Of a stretch of 64,000 bases of DNA, positions 38,640 to 43,307 are shown piece by piece. Position 1 is the first letter of the stretch. Each line of letters begins with the position of its first letter. Position numbers and translations under genes: made by a program. A model generated the notes under the pieces. It searched no databases and was not told the DNA's origin. It worked only from the letters and a program-made list of their open reading frames with translations. This stretch comes from Eriocheir sinensis (taxonomy: Eukaryota; Arthropoda; Malacostraca; Decapoda; Varunidae). The stretch lies in contig NC_066517.1 of the NCBI RefSeq assembly GCF_024679095.1, positions 17,731,600 to 17,795,599 of the forward strand, in the 5' to 3' direction.

Positions 38640-39028
38640 TACGTCACTACACAAGTTTCCATACAAACACACCTGTCGTTCCCCGCACCCCCAATCAGTC
38701 GCTATATCGTGTGAGTTACAAACAGGGAGTCGAACCGCAAAGAAGAAGCCCCATCATCCATCCTCTGTGATCCCTCGTTGGCTCGTTTCAGTATAGACTC
38801 TATAGAGAATCACTTCCAGAAACTATATAGAGAGTAAAGGCCAAAGGAGGGAAGGAGGGAAGGGAGGAGGGGAGGAGGCTGGTGCAGGATAGACGTAAGC
38901 CGCACATACTCACAAGCGGGAGATCTGCAGCTCAATGTCCTTCGGCACAAGGGTGAGACCGCGGCCCTCGCAGTTGATGGAGATGTCCCGACACTCACAC
39001 GAGGGGGCGCTGGCCGAGCAGATGAAGG
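7493..39028 (-). CDS. Relaxin-receptor-like LGR GPCR (LGR3/LGR4/RXFP type), 13 exons, partial
   Basis: Thirteen exons with matching GT/AG junctions and compatible phases join to about 1650 nt (550 codons). Order: Cys-rich LRR N-cap (39028-38914), seven LRRs of 24-25 residues (38203-27547), a Cys-containing hinge with TM1 (18541-18343), TM2 to TM3 (17909-17711), ERF motif and TM4 (13864-13717), second extracellular loop (12104-12013), TM5-TM6 (10873-10656), TM7 with NPLLY (7664-7493). The YRGVY...W...C stretch, the hinge after the last LRR and the FYGRSGVC loop resemble relaxin-family receptors (RXFP1/2) and insect LGR3/LGR4. Such receptors sit in the plasma membrane, bind insulin/relaxin-like peptides through the LRR domain and couple to G proteins; the ligand here is unknown. 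Not found: signal peptide, LDLa module, final tail exon. Relaxin receptors usually have about ten LRRs, so exons may be missed or the ectodomain is short. ERF replaces the DRY/ERW motif seen in many GPCRs. Confidence 0.85.
8154..8640 (+). pseudogene. HARBI1-like transposase, N-terminal remnant
   Basis: Two overlapping frames: MENIEDILALI... (from ATG 8154; ends 8366) and YDNLMEELATESPELYGNF... to VAHNTISFIVPETCR (8362 to about 8640). Harbinger transposases start with this order: a short leader, a basic stretch, then xxNFxRxxxxxFxEL and IQKQ, and ATGDSYKSLQYSFRVAHNTI before the DDE domain. A frame change separates the leader and the second part, and the whole catalytic DDE domain is missing, so no active enzyme can be made. 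The basic run KRKKKK follows an A-rich slippage-prone tract at 8289-8302. Confidence 0.85.
8641..8769 (-). pseudogene. Possible start of Harbinger second protein (Myb/SANT-like), remnant
   Basis: The minus frame starts MSPLPSTMPKDTTKR and is rich in Ser, Lys and Pro, and it runs into the transposase remnant. Its place and opposite orientation match the Myb-like partner gene that autonomous Harbinger elements carry, but no Myb domain remains. The assignment is by position only. Confidence 0.35.
9380..9603 (+). repeat. (GA)n, (GGGGA)-rich and (AC)n compound microsatellite
   Basis: GA units with interspersed GGA up to 9494, then G-rich GGGAGGGG sequence, then AC units at 9571-9603. Confidence 0.93.
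9604..10655 (+). repeat. Pyrimidine-rich intron with about 117-bp tandem repeat reaching the splice donor
   Basis: Almost entirely C/T/A on plus. CATTTCTCCG recurs at 10403, 10520 and 10637 (117-bp steps), with weaker copies upstream. The last unit overlaps the minus-strand donor of the TM5-TM6 exon (GTGAG, 10655-10651); earlier units keep similar GTGAGG or diverged GATAAGG sequence at the same position. Confidence 0.75.
10656..10873 (-). CDS. Receptor exon: TM5, third intracellular loop, TM6
   Basis: The acceptor is CACCTTGCAG and the donor GTGAGG. With the G from the previous exon it reads VVNLVSFSVIAGSYCGMY (TM5), then RAARTSSAAVRSDQQLRESSMARKM, the basic G-protein-coupling loop, and TLIVVTDAACWLPIILLGLL (TM6 with the CWLP motif). 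The MARKM-IVVTD-CWLPI sequence is close to relaxin receptors. It ends in phase 0 at PPQ. Confidence 0.9.
10874..11500 (+). repeat. About 150-bp tandem repeat, three units, interrupted by a SINE-like insert
   Basis: GTGAGACAAAGAAAATGGGG (10881) and GTGAAACAAAGAAAATGGGG (about 11031) begin units 1 and 2, and a diverged unit 3 starts near 11345. All share CAGTGAACTTGGACGTG-type sequence. Unit 1 starts at the receptor exon acceptor. Unit 2 is split by the insert at 11138-11311. Confidence 0.8.
11138..11311 (-). mobile_element. SINE-like element (family R1), copy 1
   Basis: The insert splits a tandem unit, which shows its limits: on plus it begins with poly-T and ends in GGAGAGGTGTCCAGATACCC plus AT-rich tail. 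Read on minus it ends in poly-A, as retroposons do. Core words shared by all copies: CAGCTCAAGGGCA, AAAAAAGCCCGCTA, GGCCGAAAGA, GGTCAATTTCGGGAGG. Confidence 0.75.
11620..11740 (+). repeat. (CAGT)n then (CT)n microsatellite
   Basis: About 22 CAGT units followed by 15 CT units. Confidence 0.97.
12013..12104 (-). CDS. Receptor exon: second extracellular loop to TM5
   Basis: This 92-bp exon lies between CCACCACCAG and GTGAGT. It encodes NFYGRSGVCLALHITHEKPN...WEYSVLVFL. The Cys in FYGRSGVC is expected to pair with the Cys at the top of TM3 (SPLCQLAG). FYGxxGVC is typical of LGR/relaxin receptors. Both junction phases match the neighbouring exons. Confidence 0.9.
12133..12193 (+). repeat. (GTA)n microsatellite
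   Basis: About 20 triplets with two GGA-type interruptions, about 30 bp upstream (minus sense) of the exon acceptor. Confidence 0.93.
12194..13219. other. Receptor intron, contains a SINE-like copy
   Basis: Mostly unique-looking AT-rich sequence; the R1 copy at about 12750-12895 is listed separately. (GT)n follows at 13220-13257. No coding sequence is recognised. Confidence 0.5.
12750..12895 (-). mobile_element. SINE-like element (family R1), copy 2
   Basis: On plus it starts ACACCTCTCCACCCGAAATTGACC and ends TTGAGCTGCCTCCCTTGCCGTGAAAAAAA; the poly-A is at the plus-strand end here, so its sense strand is plus and the listed strand follows only the copy-1 convention reversed. A GTT triplet expansion lies inside. 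Confidence 0.65.
13220..13257 (+). repeat. (GT)n microsatellite
   Basis: About 19 GT units. Confidence 0.95.
13415..13713 (+). repeat. Two tandem units each ending in (TC)n, the second touching a splice donor
   Basis: Two diverged units of about 120-150 bp (GAATATGAACGTTTGC... and GAATATGAATGTTTGC...) each end in a TC tract, at 13541-13560 and 13661-13713. The second tract abuts the donor of the TM4 exon. Confidence 0.75.
13717..13864 (-). CDS. Receptor exon: end of TM3 (ERF) and TM4
   Basis: The acceptor is CACTGCCACAG. The donor GTGAGAGAGA runs straight into a GA microsatellite. It encodes VITLERFVVIMFPFRVPRLT (cytoplasmic end of TM3 with the ERF variant of DRY/ERW) and MGGVWACVGLLSALPLAPLSYF (TM4). 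Junction codons are completed by TT ACA G / TC and CG / G. Confidence 0.9.
13870..14279 (+). repeat. GGT-rich simple-sequence region
   Basis: Dense GTGGTGGTGA-type repeats with no pure tract. On minus it supplies an ACC/CAT-rich stretch upstream of the TM3/4 acceptor. Confidence 0.8.
14281..14683 (+). repeat. Minisatellite, six units of 66 or 69 bp
   Basis: GGGTGGTTA starts units at 14281, 14350, 14416, 14482, 14548 and 14617. Each holds GAGCGGTTAAATATGGGTGA and AAGGGTGCTGG/GTGG. Unit lengths are multiples of three, which is why reading frames stay open on both strands; no gene is inferred. Confidence 0.93.
14796..14868 (+). repeat. (AC)n then (GATA)n microsatellite
   Basis: AC units to 14840, then GATA/GACA units. 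Confidence 0.93.
15190..15665 (+). repeat. Polypyrimidine tract, about 470 bp
   Basis: Almost only C and T, with CTCCCTTTTTTC and CTCCCTTTCTCAAGCTT words recurring. No gene. The intron continues to 17710. Confidence 0.85.
15898..15945 (+). repeat. (CT)n microsatellite
   Basis: About 23 CT units. Confidence 0.95.
16135..16450. other. GC-rich island in AT-rich intron
   Basis: About 300 bp far richer in G and C than its flanks. It begins with a short imperfect palindrome (CCCCCCTAAAAAGGGGGAC) and contains GACGGAGGCACGGGCCCTCC. No reading frame resembles a known protein. It could be an unrecognised repeat or retroposed sequence. Confidence 0.4.
16655..16895 (+). repeat. Minisatellite, about seven units of 35 bp
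   Basis: GGGATGCTGGGTATATCGGG recurs at 16655, 16690, 16725, 16760 and on, ending with diverged units. Confidence 0.95.
16896..17710. other. Receptor intron
   Basis: Purine-rich simple sequence (GGAAGG at 17335-17385; GAA/GGA triplets at 17505-17550; CTC-rich at 17600-17705) with no recognised gene. Confidence 0.6.
17711..17909 (-). CDS. Receptor exon: TM2, first extracellular loop, TM3
   Basis: The exon is 199 bp, opened by CCGCAAACAG and closed by GTACGG. It encodes VHSFLITNLALGDLCMGLYL (TM2 with NLALGD, the conserved Asp), LIIAAVDIRYRGVYFIYDAVW, then SPLCQLAGFLSTFSSELSVF (TM3 with the disulfide Cys). YRGVY-YD-W-C-LAGFLSTFSSE is the part most diagnostic for the relaxin-receptor/LGR3 branch. 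Confidence 0.93.
17910..18342. other. Receptor intron, simple-sequence rich
   Basis: GGT/GAT triplets at 17935-17985, then C- and CA-rich sequence (ACACCC, CACACAAAC) to the next donor. No gene. Confidence 0.7.
18343..18541 (-). CDS. Receptor exon: hinge after the LRRs and TM1
   Basis: The acceptor is CCCTTCAG and the donor GTGGGT. It encodes WTDEFRFCCLARHVPTCYPR and PDQFSSCEDLM, a Cys-containing hinge like that between the LRRs and TM1 in relaxin receptors, then VLRVCVWVLASLALSGNLLV (TM1 with GN). Its first base completes the Leu codon begun at the end of the exon at 27547, so it follows that LRR exon directly. Two copies of its acceptor lie just upstream (18662, 18802). Confidence 0.92.
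18520..18910 (-). repeat. Triplicated exon-start/acceptor segment
   Basis: AACTCATCCGTCCA followed by CCTGAAGGG, CCTGCAGGG or TCTGAAGGG occurs at the true acceptor (18541) and at 18662 and 18802 (spacings 121 and 140 bp), each followed by GATGATGATA/AATAATAAT simple sequence. On minus each copy keeps a C/T-rich CAG acceptor. Confidence 0.9.
19208..22054 (-). pseudogene. LINE ORF2, endonuclease and reverse transcriptase, frameshifted
   Basis: The endonuclease starts near 22000 (FYTNSRSLRNKIDLLRGEA, IIAITETWID), continues with KGGGVALYVKDSL (about 21805) and VIYRPPNLNRQD, then GDFNYRNIDW (about 21580) and LGNSDHRTVRFSL (about 21380), all motifs of apurinic-type LINE nucleases. The RT follows: NKSPGPDGIFPRVLKE (about 20670), VIYLDFSKAFDKVPHQRLL (20280s), SGVPQGSVLGPLLFIIYIND (20110), FADD active site at 20020-20009, thumb region and stop at 19208. 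At least three frame changes or stops separate these pieces, so the copy is dead. Confidence 0.88.
22055..22640 (-). pseudogene. LINE ORF1, SGNH/GDSL-type esterase domain
   Basis: Reading minus from about 22630: VLVVGDSQVRYVDRYF (block I, nucleophile Ser in GDSQ), VCFPGAGVGHISDR (Gly block), FLSCGGNDVSRV (GGND, oxyanion Asn) and ALYARDRIHLTFKG (catalytic Asp-x-x-His as DRIH). All four SGNH blocks are present. CR1-group LINEs often carry such an esterase in ORF1, thought to act on lipids or membranes, role unclear. The stop is near 22055. The 5' part to about 22900 is Pro/purine-rich and of uncertain frame. Confidence 0.85.
23650..23780 (+). mobile_element. SINE-like element (family R1), copy 3
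   Basis: CTCCCGAAATTGACCTC, TAGCGGGCTTTT and GCCCTTGAGCTGCTTCC in order, ending in CTGTAAAAAAA; the poly-A is at the plus-strand end. Confidence 0.75.
24053..24190 (-). mobile_element. SINE-like element (family R1), copy 4, diverged
   Basis: Begins with poly-T, then GGAGCCAGCTGAAGGGC, AAAAAAAGCCCGCTAATC, AGATCAGTTTCAGGTGGAG; reverse orientation. Confidence 0.6.
24468..24655 (-). mobile_element. SINE-like element (family R1), copy 5
   Basis: TTTTTTTTTTACAGTAGAGG, CAGTTCAAGGGCA, AAAAAGCCCGCTACTCACTGC, GGCCGAAAGATAGGTCAATT and TATCAAGACACCTCTC in order. The best-preserved copy with copy 1. Confidence 0.78.
24950..27540 (+). repeat. Very long purine-rich (plus strand) block
   Basis: About 2.6 kb that is mostly A and G on plus. 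Between 25870 and 26700 a unit of about 131 bp recurs (GAGGAGGAAGGAAAAAGCGA at about 26175, 26305 and 26437). On the receptor's sense strand it is a polypyrimidine intron ending not far from the last LRR exon. Long minus frames here are low-complexity Ser/Phe/Leu and not genes. Confidence 0.85.
25440..25700 (+). repeat. Minisatellite, about nine units of 28 bp
   Basis: AAGTGTAGGAAGGAAGGGAG followed by GGAAGGGG repeats with few changes (one unit has GTGAAGG). Confidence 0.93.
27547..27618 (-). CDS. Receptor exon: LRR 7
   Basis: A 72-bp exon between CCACCTCCAG and GTGAGT, encoding DLRWNRVTVMEPRVFSVLPR and LMHL. It has the phase-2/phase-2 LRR exon form found throughout the ectodomain. The last codon is completed by the hinge exon at 18541, giving LMHL/WTDEF. 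Confidence 0.9.
27770..28330 (+). repeat. About 137-bp tandem repeat, about four units
   Basis: GACAGGTAGCAGAGAGA at 27985, 28124 and 28260, with a diverged first unit near 27850 (GGACAGGTGGAGGAGG). Units share AGGTTAACTGAAG and ATCAGTGAAGAATAAGACAA. Confidence 0.88.
28430..28725 (+). repeat. ACAAATACA/ACAGAATAC simple-sequence repeat
   Basis: AATACAACAACAGAATACAA-type units with internal duplications (ACGAAATACAAATACGAAA three times). Confidence 0.85.
28810..28975 (-). repeat. Inverted copy of the 27.8-kb repeat
   Basis: The reverse complement reads GGGAAAGAAAATTACTAAAA, GTGGACAGGTGGAGGAGG, GGTTAACTGAAGGG and ATAATCAGCG in the same order as 27820-27960. The two arms are about 850 bp apart. 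Confidence 0.88.
29150..29600 (+). repeat. CTAT/CTGT tetramer-rich degenerate region
   Basis: TCTATCTATCTATC near 29160, then diffuse CTGTCTGTC, TACCTACCTGTC words. No gene. Confidence 0.7.
29780..30660 (+). repeat. About 110-130 bp diverged tandem repeat with an inserted 118-bp doublet
   Basis: GACTGCGAAACGA/GACTGCGCAACGA and TTCGTTTTGTTAGTTTGT/TTGAAGATTAAAATGA recur from 29780 to 30200 and again at 30548-30650. Between them GACTGGAGGCAAGGGGAGAG occurs twice (about 30322 and 30440) with 100 bp of near identity; a further fragment of that unit is at 32035. Confidence 0.75.
31680..31751 (-). CDS. Receptor exon: LRR 6
   Basis: A 72-bp exon, acceptor CCCTCAG and donor GTAAGT, encoding NMSQNWLSRLQDGSLNGLGS and LLSL. 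NMSQ is a potential N-glycosylation site. Asn in the LxxN position and the phase match the other LRR exons. Confidence 0.87.
31820..31940 (+). repeat. (CT)n and (CA)n microsatellites
   Basis: CT units at about 31812-31829 and CA units at about 31898-31940. Confidence 0.9.
32226..32487 (+). repeat. (ACT)n microsatellite, interrupted
   Basis: About 85 triplets with TTT, TGC and CAC variants, ending 10-15 bp from the LRR 5 donor. Confidence 0.95.
32502..32573 (-). CDS. Receptor exon: LRR 5
   Basis: A 72-bp exon, acceptor GTTGCAG and donor GTGAGT, encoding DLSGQRLSNVSSHAFLGLRS and LLSL. NVSS is a potential N-glycosylation site. The downstream intron begins almost at once with a TAG-triplet microsatellite. 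Confidence 0.88.
32880..33175 (+). repeat. Two diverged tandem units of about 135-150 bp
   Basis: CCTAAGCCTCTTTCGGTAAGGCGTTGGGCGTGA resembles TCTAAGCCTCTTCCAGCTAGG and its following GGCGTGAAGACAGAGAAG; flanking ATTGCAG and AAGAACAACAA words also repeat. Confidence 0.65.
33463..33668 (+). repeat. Two (GT)n microsatellites
   Basis: GT tracts at 33463-33534 and 33635-33668 separated by about 100 bp of unique sequence. Confidence 0.95.
33795..34265 (+). repeat. Tandem duplication of about 150 bp separated by a SINE-like insert
   Basis: CTAACTACTAACAAACACAAGTGAACCGCC and CTAACTGCTGACAAACGCAA open the units; both continue with TCTTTAGCTGTAGAAAC and a GTGTACTTTT... ATGYGTTACG end. R1 copy 6 (33950-34108) lies between them. 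Confidence 0.82.
33950..34108 (-). mobile_element. SINE-like element (family R1), copy 6
   Basis: TTTTTTCACGGCAAGGGAGG, CAGCTCAAGG, GCTGCTC, GAGGCCAAAACAGAGGTCAT and GGTGGAGAGGC in order; the poly-A signal reads on minus. A CA tract has expanded inside. Confidence 0.7.
34290..34361 (-). CDS. Receptor exon: LRR 4
   Basis: A 72-bp exon, acceptor TTTCCACAG and donor GTGAGT, encoding HVTGNRLVTLEGWSLYGLSS and LSSL, in frame with both neighbouring LRR exons. Confidence 0.87.
34362..35128. other. Receptor intron
   Basis: Unique-looking sequence without a recognised gene. GATAATCTGGCAACG at about 34983 matches the end of the MITE-like elements at 55 kb, perhaps a fragment. Confidence 0.5.
35129..35565 (+). 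repeat. Unclassified repeat R2, three tandem copies
   Basis: Copies start near 35135, 35270 and 35405 (about 136-bp steps), each with AAGGCTTTCGTAGGAGT, CAGTTTTATGACC, GGTAGTTTGACC, ACTCATTAGAACCCGG and TGATCTCCTTTTCG. Confidence 0.88.
35850..36117 (+). repeat. (CA)n and (GT)n microsatellites facing each other
   Basis: CA tract at 35851-35906 and GT tract at 36052-36117, about 145 bp apart; single strands could fold together. Confidence 0.95.
36940..37140 (+). repeat. Three tandem units of 68 bp
   Basis: CTCAGCCGCCAAACATCTCT at about 36948, 37016 and 37084, nearly identical, with weaker traces to 37290. Confidence 0.93.
37562..37705 (-). CDS. Receptor exon: LRR 2 and LRR 3
   Basis: A 144-bp exon, twice 72, acceptor CCTCCTCAG and donor GTAAGT. 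It encodes DLSNNSLAVLPLSLFLGLSR-LRIL and DLRNNLLTCLQNSTFLGLSN-LRKL, two canonical LRRs (LxxN, then FxGL). It probably arose by loss of the intron between two 72-bp exons. NSTF is a potential N-glycosylation site. Confidence 0.92.
37709..37975 (+). repeat. GAG/GAC/GAA purine repeat next to the LRR 2-3 acceptor
   Basis: Triplet-rich GAGGACGAGGAGGAG sequence. On the gene's strand it is a CTC-rich polypyrimidine tract of about 260 bp ending at the acceptor AG. Confidence 0.9.
38129..38203 (-). CDS. Receptor exon: LRR 1
   Basis: A 75-bp exon, acceptor CTGCCTTAG (a TAG acceptor) and donor GTGAGT, encoding HLSGNRLDDSLSPGTFTPYP and HLAYL. One residue longer than the other LRRs. Confidence 0.87.
38230..38299 (+). 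repeat. (CA)n microsatellite
   Basis: About 33 CA units. Confidence 0.95.
38599..38638 (+). repeat. (GT)n microsatellite
   Basis: About 20 GT units. Confidence 0.95.
38914..39028 (-). CDS. Receptor exon: Cys-rich LRR N-terminal cap
   Basis: The exon is 115 bp, acceptor CTCCGTCAG and donor GTGAGT. It encodes FICSASAPSCECRDISINCE, then GRGLTLVPKDIELQISR: four Cys ending in CEC-x7-C, followed by the GLxxVPxxI lead-in to the first LRR, the usual LRRNT plan of relaxin receptors. The first two bases complete a codon from an upstream exon that was not found; the LDLa module and signal peptide should lie there. Confidence 0.85.
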
Positions 39029-39144
39029 CTGACGGAGGAAGAGAGACCCAGGAGGAAGAGGAAGAGGAGGAGGAGGAGGCGGAGGAGGAGAAAGAGATGA
39101 AGGAAAAAATATAAAGTTCATGTTAATTTAAGATACATCTCAGA

Positions 39145-39145
<1 letters not shown>

Positions 39146-39224
<79 letters not shown>
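39146..39224 (+). repeat. (CA)n microsatellite
   Basis: About 39 CA units. Confidence 0.95.
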
Positions 39225-39226
<2 letters not shown>

Positions 39227-40394
39227 TTTTCACACACGGGATTTTATTCGTGTGTCTCTTATTTTTTTCTGACAGTCTGGGTCAGTAATCAAGACATTCT
39301 GAGAGTTGGGTTTGCCCTCGACTCACTTTTGTGGTTACGAAGCGAAATTACCCAACCCGCTCGGCAGAGTTTCGTCGGTTCTGTGTTTATTGCCTTGCGG
39401 TCGTCTGCAAAATCCACGAAACTTCTGCAAAATTCCCGGAACGCTCCGTCCTGGGCTTGTCTGACGCTCTGCTTGTGCTTGTATAAGGAACGAAAGTCCA
39501 CCCGCCTCATCAGTTCCCTCAGATTCCGTAACGCCAACGAACTACTTCTTTCACAACCAATATGCTACGATGAAAATCTAAAATACCCGAAGAAAAGGCT
39601 ACATATCACTCGTTGACGCGGCCTTCCGTGACAGAAAAATAAAAACTTCGCTTTTGCAATTTCTCTTGTCCTCTTTACGTGGGAGTTGTGTCGTGATTAC
39701 TTTTGTGGGAGTTGTGTTGCGATTGTTTCCACGGTTTTCGTCTTGCACAGTTTCGGTGTAGCACAGGCCTAGGAATACGGCGCACACCGTCAGATTCCAC
39801 CAAAAAAGTTACCTGCTTGGTGACTCCTGCTTGAAACCGCTGTTATGTCCGCCGCCTTGCTGGCCGGTGCAGGGCATGTACTGCAACGACTGTCCTCTCT
39901 CAAGCCATGGGGAGCACTGCCTGCAGTCTCAACGGAGCTCAGGGAGCGAACATTAAGCACAGTGAAGTTGCTGTTGCCGCTATTGGTGCTGCTACTGTTG
40001 TTGTTGTTAATGTTCTGAGCGGGAGTGGGCGGGAAGGCAGCAGCCGCTCAGATCTGAGATGGACGGCCGTTTACGAGTATTTGCATGAAACGTGGAATAT
40101 TCAGAGCCTCTCGGGTAATCGCCGACAACCCCATCTGTCGGGGGCTCAAGAGGCTCCAGGTGGCTTAAGTGAGTCTCTCTGGGGCGGGGGTGCCAAGTCC
40201 GCCTCGTGGTAGCAGGATTAGCTGCCGGAAACGTATAATTACATGCTAACGATGAGCCTCGAGTAAGCCAGGCCGACTAAGTAGACGAGTTTCACGCGTC
40301 TCCAGGCGGTACCCTCAGTGATGAGCATGTGGTGGTACTAAGTCGCTTGCGGCTTTAATAATAATTTCCAAAGGCTATATAGATTAGTTGGGTT
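39225..40394. other. Region upstream of the first receptor exon found
   Basis: No LDLa-like Cys/Asp/Glu pattern and no other coding region is recognised on either strand. Confidence 0.45.
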
Positions 40395-40505
40395 CTCATG
40401 AGTGTATTTCCCGTTCATGGGGCAAAAACCTTGTCAAACTATCGCTAGACCAATAAAATTACATATGAAAATACCCACAACCTCAACGAAAGTCTTGCTA
40501 AATGT
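40395..40505 (-). repeat. Unclassified repeat R2, inverted copy
   Basis: The reverse complement reads TAGCAAGACTTTCGTTGAGG, TTGTGGGTATTTTCATATG, ATTTTATTGG, GATAGTTTGACAAGG, ACTCATGAGAACCCAAC: the R2 order with more changes. Confidence 0.7.
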
Positions 40506-40603
40506 GGATGTGGAAGCCCCGAAATGCTTTCAAATATGGACCAAAGACACACACAGGCCTCTAACGTTATGGGTGATGGAAGTGTGGTGCTGGCGGGGCT
40601 GAA

Positions 40604-41090
40604 GCAAGCACTAGGCACCCTCTTCCTTTTCCTTATGCTGATGAAAGTGTGGTGCTGGCGGGGCTGAAGCAAGCACTCACACCTCACTCTTCCTTTTTGC
40701 TTATGTGGATGAGTGGTGTGTGAAGCTCTGAGCAAGCACTAGCACAGCCTTTCCTTTCCTCTTCTTTTCCTTATGTGGTGAAATGGGGGGGCTGAAGCAC
40801 ACAGCAGGCACCTCTTTCCCTTTCCTCTTGGTGCTGAAATGTGGCAGGGAAGGGGGGGCAGCAGCAAGGCACCTTTCCTTTTTCTTATGCCTGGGCTGAA
40901 GCAAGCACTAGGCACCCTCTTCCTTTTCCTTATGCTGATGGAAATGTGGTGCTGGCGGGGCTCAAGCAAGCACTAGGCACCCTCTTCCTTTTCCTTATGC
41001 TGATGGAAATGTGGTGCTGGCGGGGCTGAAGCAAGCACTAGGCACCCTCTTCCTTTTCCTTATGCTGATGGAAATGTGGCGTTGGTGGGA
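40604..41090 (+). repeat. 65-bp tandem repeat, clean at the right end
   Basis: CTAGGCACCCTCTTCC at 40908, 40973 and 41038 (65-bp steps) and at 40611; units between 40680 and 40900 are rearranged. Each unit has CTTATGCTGATGGAAATGTG and GTGCTGGCGGGGCT. Confidence 0.9.
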
Positions 41091-41498
41091 CTTCGGCAAA
41101 CACTGTGGCTTTGCATTAGGACCAGCGACGCCTGCGGCACACGCTCGCTATCTCCAGTGACTTATATCCAGACTGACGGAGCTGCTTTGGGTCCCGGAAT
41201 GGTCGCCGAGGCGCTCTGGTAAGGCCTCGGCGAAGTTGTACGAGGCTAAATTTGAGGCCTTTTGTTTACCTGACTTTTCAATGTTTCACTTCGGTGCGTA
41301 TTTTTGTGAAGCTCTGTTGCTCTGGCTGGGCGGCGAAGATTTCCCTCACGGTCACTAGGGCACGCACCAATCCCCGCTGCCTTGGTGAAGAATTTGTTCT
41401 CGCTTCACTCTCGTCTCTCCAAAACTACAGCACAACGGGAGACGAGGAGAGGGAGACTAAGGACGCCCTTCACACTTCCTCCCTCCTACAAGACTGCA

Positions 41499-41520
41499 GT
41501 TAGTTAGTTAGTTAGTTAGT
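41499..41520 (+). repeat. (TTAG)n microsatellite
   Basis: Five to six TTAG units. It is a tetramer, so not the arthropod telomere repeat TTAGG. Confidence 0.9.
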
Positions 41521-41584
41521 AAGGCTGTAGACGCATGCTATAGGTGTTTGGTGGGGAAGCTGTATCCAAGGTTGTTGTATGGCT

Positions 41585-42765
41585 GCTGTCAAAAGGAGGA
41601 GAGGGAGGAAGAGGAGAAAGAGGAGGAGGAAGGGGAGGAGAAGGGAAGGGAAACAGGGAGGAAGAGTAGGAGAAGGCAGAGGCGGAGGAGGAGGAGCAGG
41701 AGAGGCAAAGGCAGATGCGGAGAAGGAAGAGGAGGAGGCGGAAGAAGAAAAAGAGGATTTATATTAAGATCATTAGGAGAATCATGATCAGAAGGAGGAG
41801 GAAGGAGGAAGAAGAAGGAGTGGAATAAGCGAGAGAGGAAAGAAGGGGAGGAGGAGGAAACCGAGTAAAATAAAAAATGGAAACACTAACAGAGGGATTT
41901 AATATTTGCTCACCCGTGTGTTAATACTTCGAAAATCGGTTCAGTGTTCCTAATGGCCCTGTCATCCTTGAAACACTAAGCTGCTGAGGAGTGCACAGGG
42001 GAGACAGAGAGACGCAGGGAGTAATGTGTTGAGTAGAGTTGTCGAGGAGTGAGTGGAGGGGGTCGTGGGAAGTGGGTGGGAGATCGAGGCCCGTGCGAGG
42101 CTCCCCAAAGAATGACTATGACATGAATGAGCAGAGACGAGAACAAGGTAGGTGTGTAAGGAGTCACTGAGGATGATAAGGATTCGTTCTCTGGTAAATA
42201 TCTCAAATTTAATGAACGGCTTGAATGGGTAAAGGAAGAAAAGCAGAATGAAATGAAGGGATAGAGGAAAGATGGAAGGGAGAAACAGAGGGAAGGAAAA
42301 TATAAAAGGAAAAAGGGAGAGAGGGAGAGAGGTAAGAAGGAATAATGGATGGGAGGAAGGGAGAGGGAGAGAGATGAAAACTAAATGTGGGGAGTAGAAA
42401 AAAGGAACGGAAGATAGGGAGAATAGGTAAAGAATAGGAAGAAATAGATAAAGAGGAAGGAAGGTAAGGGGAAAGGAGGGAAAGAAGGAATAATGGATGG
42501 GAGGAAGGGAGAGGGAGAGAGATGAAAAACTAAATGTGGGGAGTAGAAATGAAGGACGGAAGATAGGGAGGGAAATAGGAAGGAACAGATAAAGAGGAAG
42601 GTAGATAAGGAGGAAGGAGGGAAAGAAGGAATAATGGATGGGAGGAAGGGAGAGGGAGAGAAAAGATGAAAAATAAGTGTAGGGAAGCAGAAAGGCAAGA
42701 AAAAAAAGACAAGACATGAAGGAAAAGAAGACAAAAAGAAAAAAAAAAAAAGAAACGCTGTCCTT
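41585..42765 (+). repeat. Purine-rich region with about 145-bp tandem repeat
   Basis: GAG/GGA-rich sequence; AATAATGGATGGGAGGAAGG at 42341, 42489 and 42630 starts three related units with AAACTAAATGTGGGGAGTAG. Confidence 0.8.
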
Positions 42766-42806
42766 TTTTCGCTGGACTTTTGGTTAGAATTATACATAGT
42801 TGATCC

Positions 42807-42816
42807 TCAAAACACA

Positions 42817-42898
<82 letters not shown>
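42807..42898 (+). repeat. (CA)n microsatellite
   Basis: About 45 CA units. Confidence 0.96.
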
Positions 42899-42899
<1 letters not shown>

Positions 42900-43198
42900 T
42901 CCTCCCCCCCCCCCCCTTCGGTAGATGGACCAACAACAGCAGAAACGAGATAACGTTTTTTTTTCTAATTCCACCAGGACAACACCGCGCCAGCATGTCC
43001 ACTTCTGCTGCCCGGCATCCTAATTAGGCTCCGGTTCGCCCCTTCGTCCGTCTCTCCAGCCGCTCCTTAATTAATGATAAAGTTCTCCTTCGATACGGCA
43101 CTTCTCAGGGTACGAACTAAAGCTCATTATCGGCCACGCTTTATTAAGAGAGAAGAGGGCAAAACGGAACCCTCGATCATTGTCTGTCTCTTGAATCC

Positions 43199-43259
43199 TT
43201 CCTCCTCCTCCTCCTCCAACTCGTCCTCCTCCTCCTCCTCCTCCTCCTCCTCCTCCTCC
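43199..43259 (+). repeat. (CCT)n microsatellite
   Basis: About 19 CCT triplets with one CAACTCGT interruption. Confidence 0.93.
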
Positions 43260-43307
43260 GTCCGAAGGACCGTAGAAAGCGACATTTTACGCACAACTGA
43301 AAAAATT

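Noticed and set aside
39599..39900. LDLa or signal-peptide exon of the receptor
   Set aside because: No six-Cys pattern or acidic calcium-binding motif was seen on minus.
41499..41520. Interstitial telomere repeat
   Set aside because: The unit is TTAG, not TTAGG, and too short.
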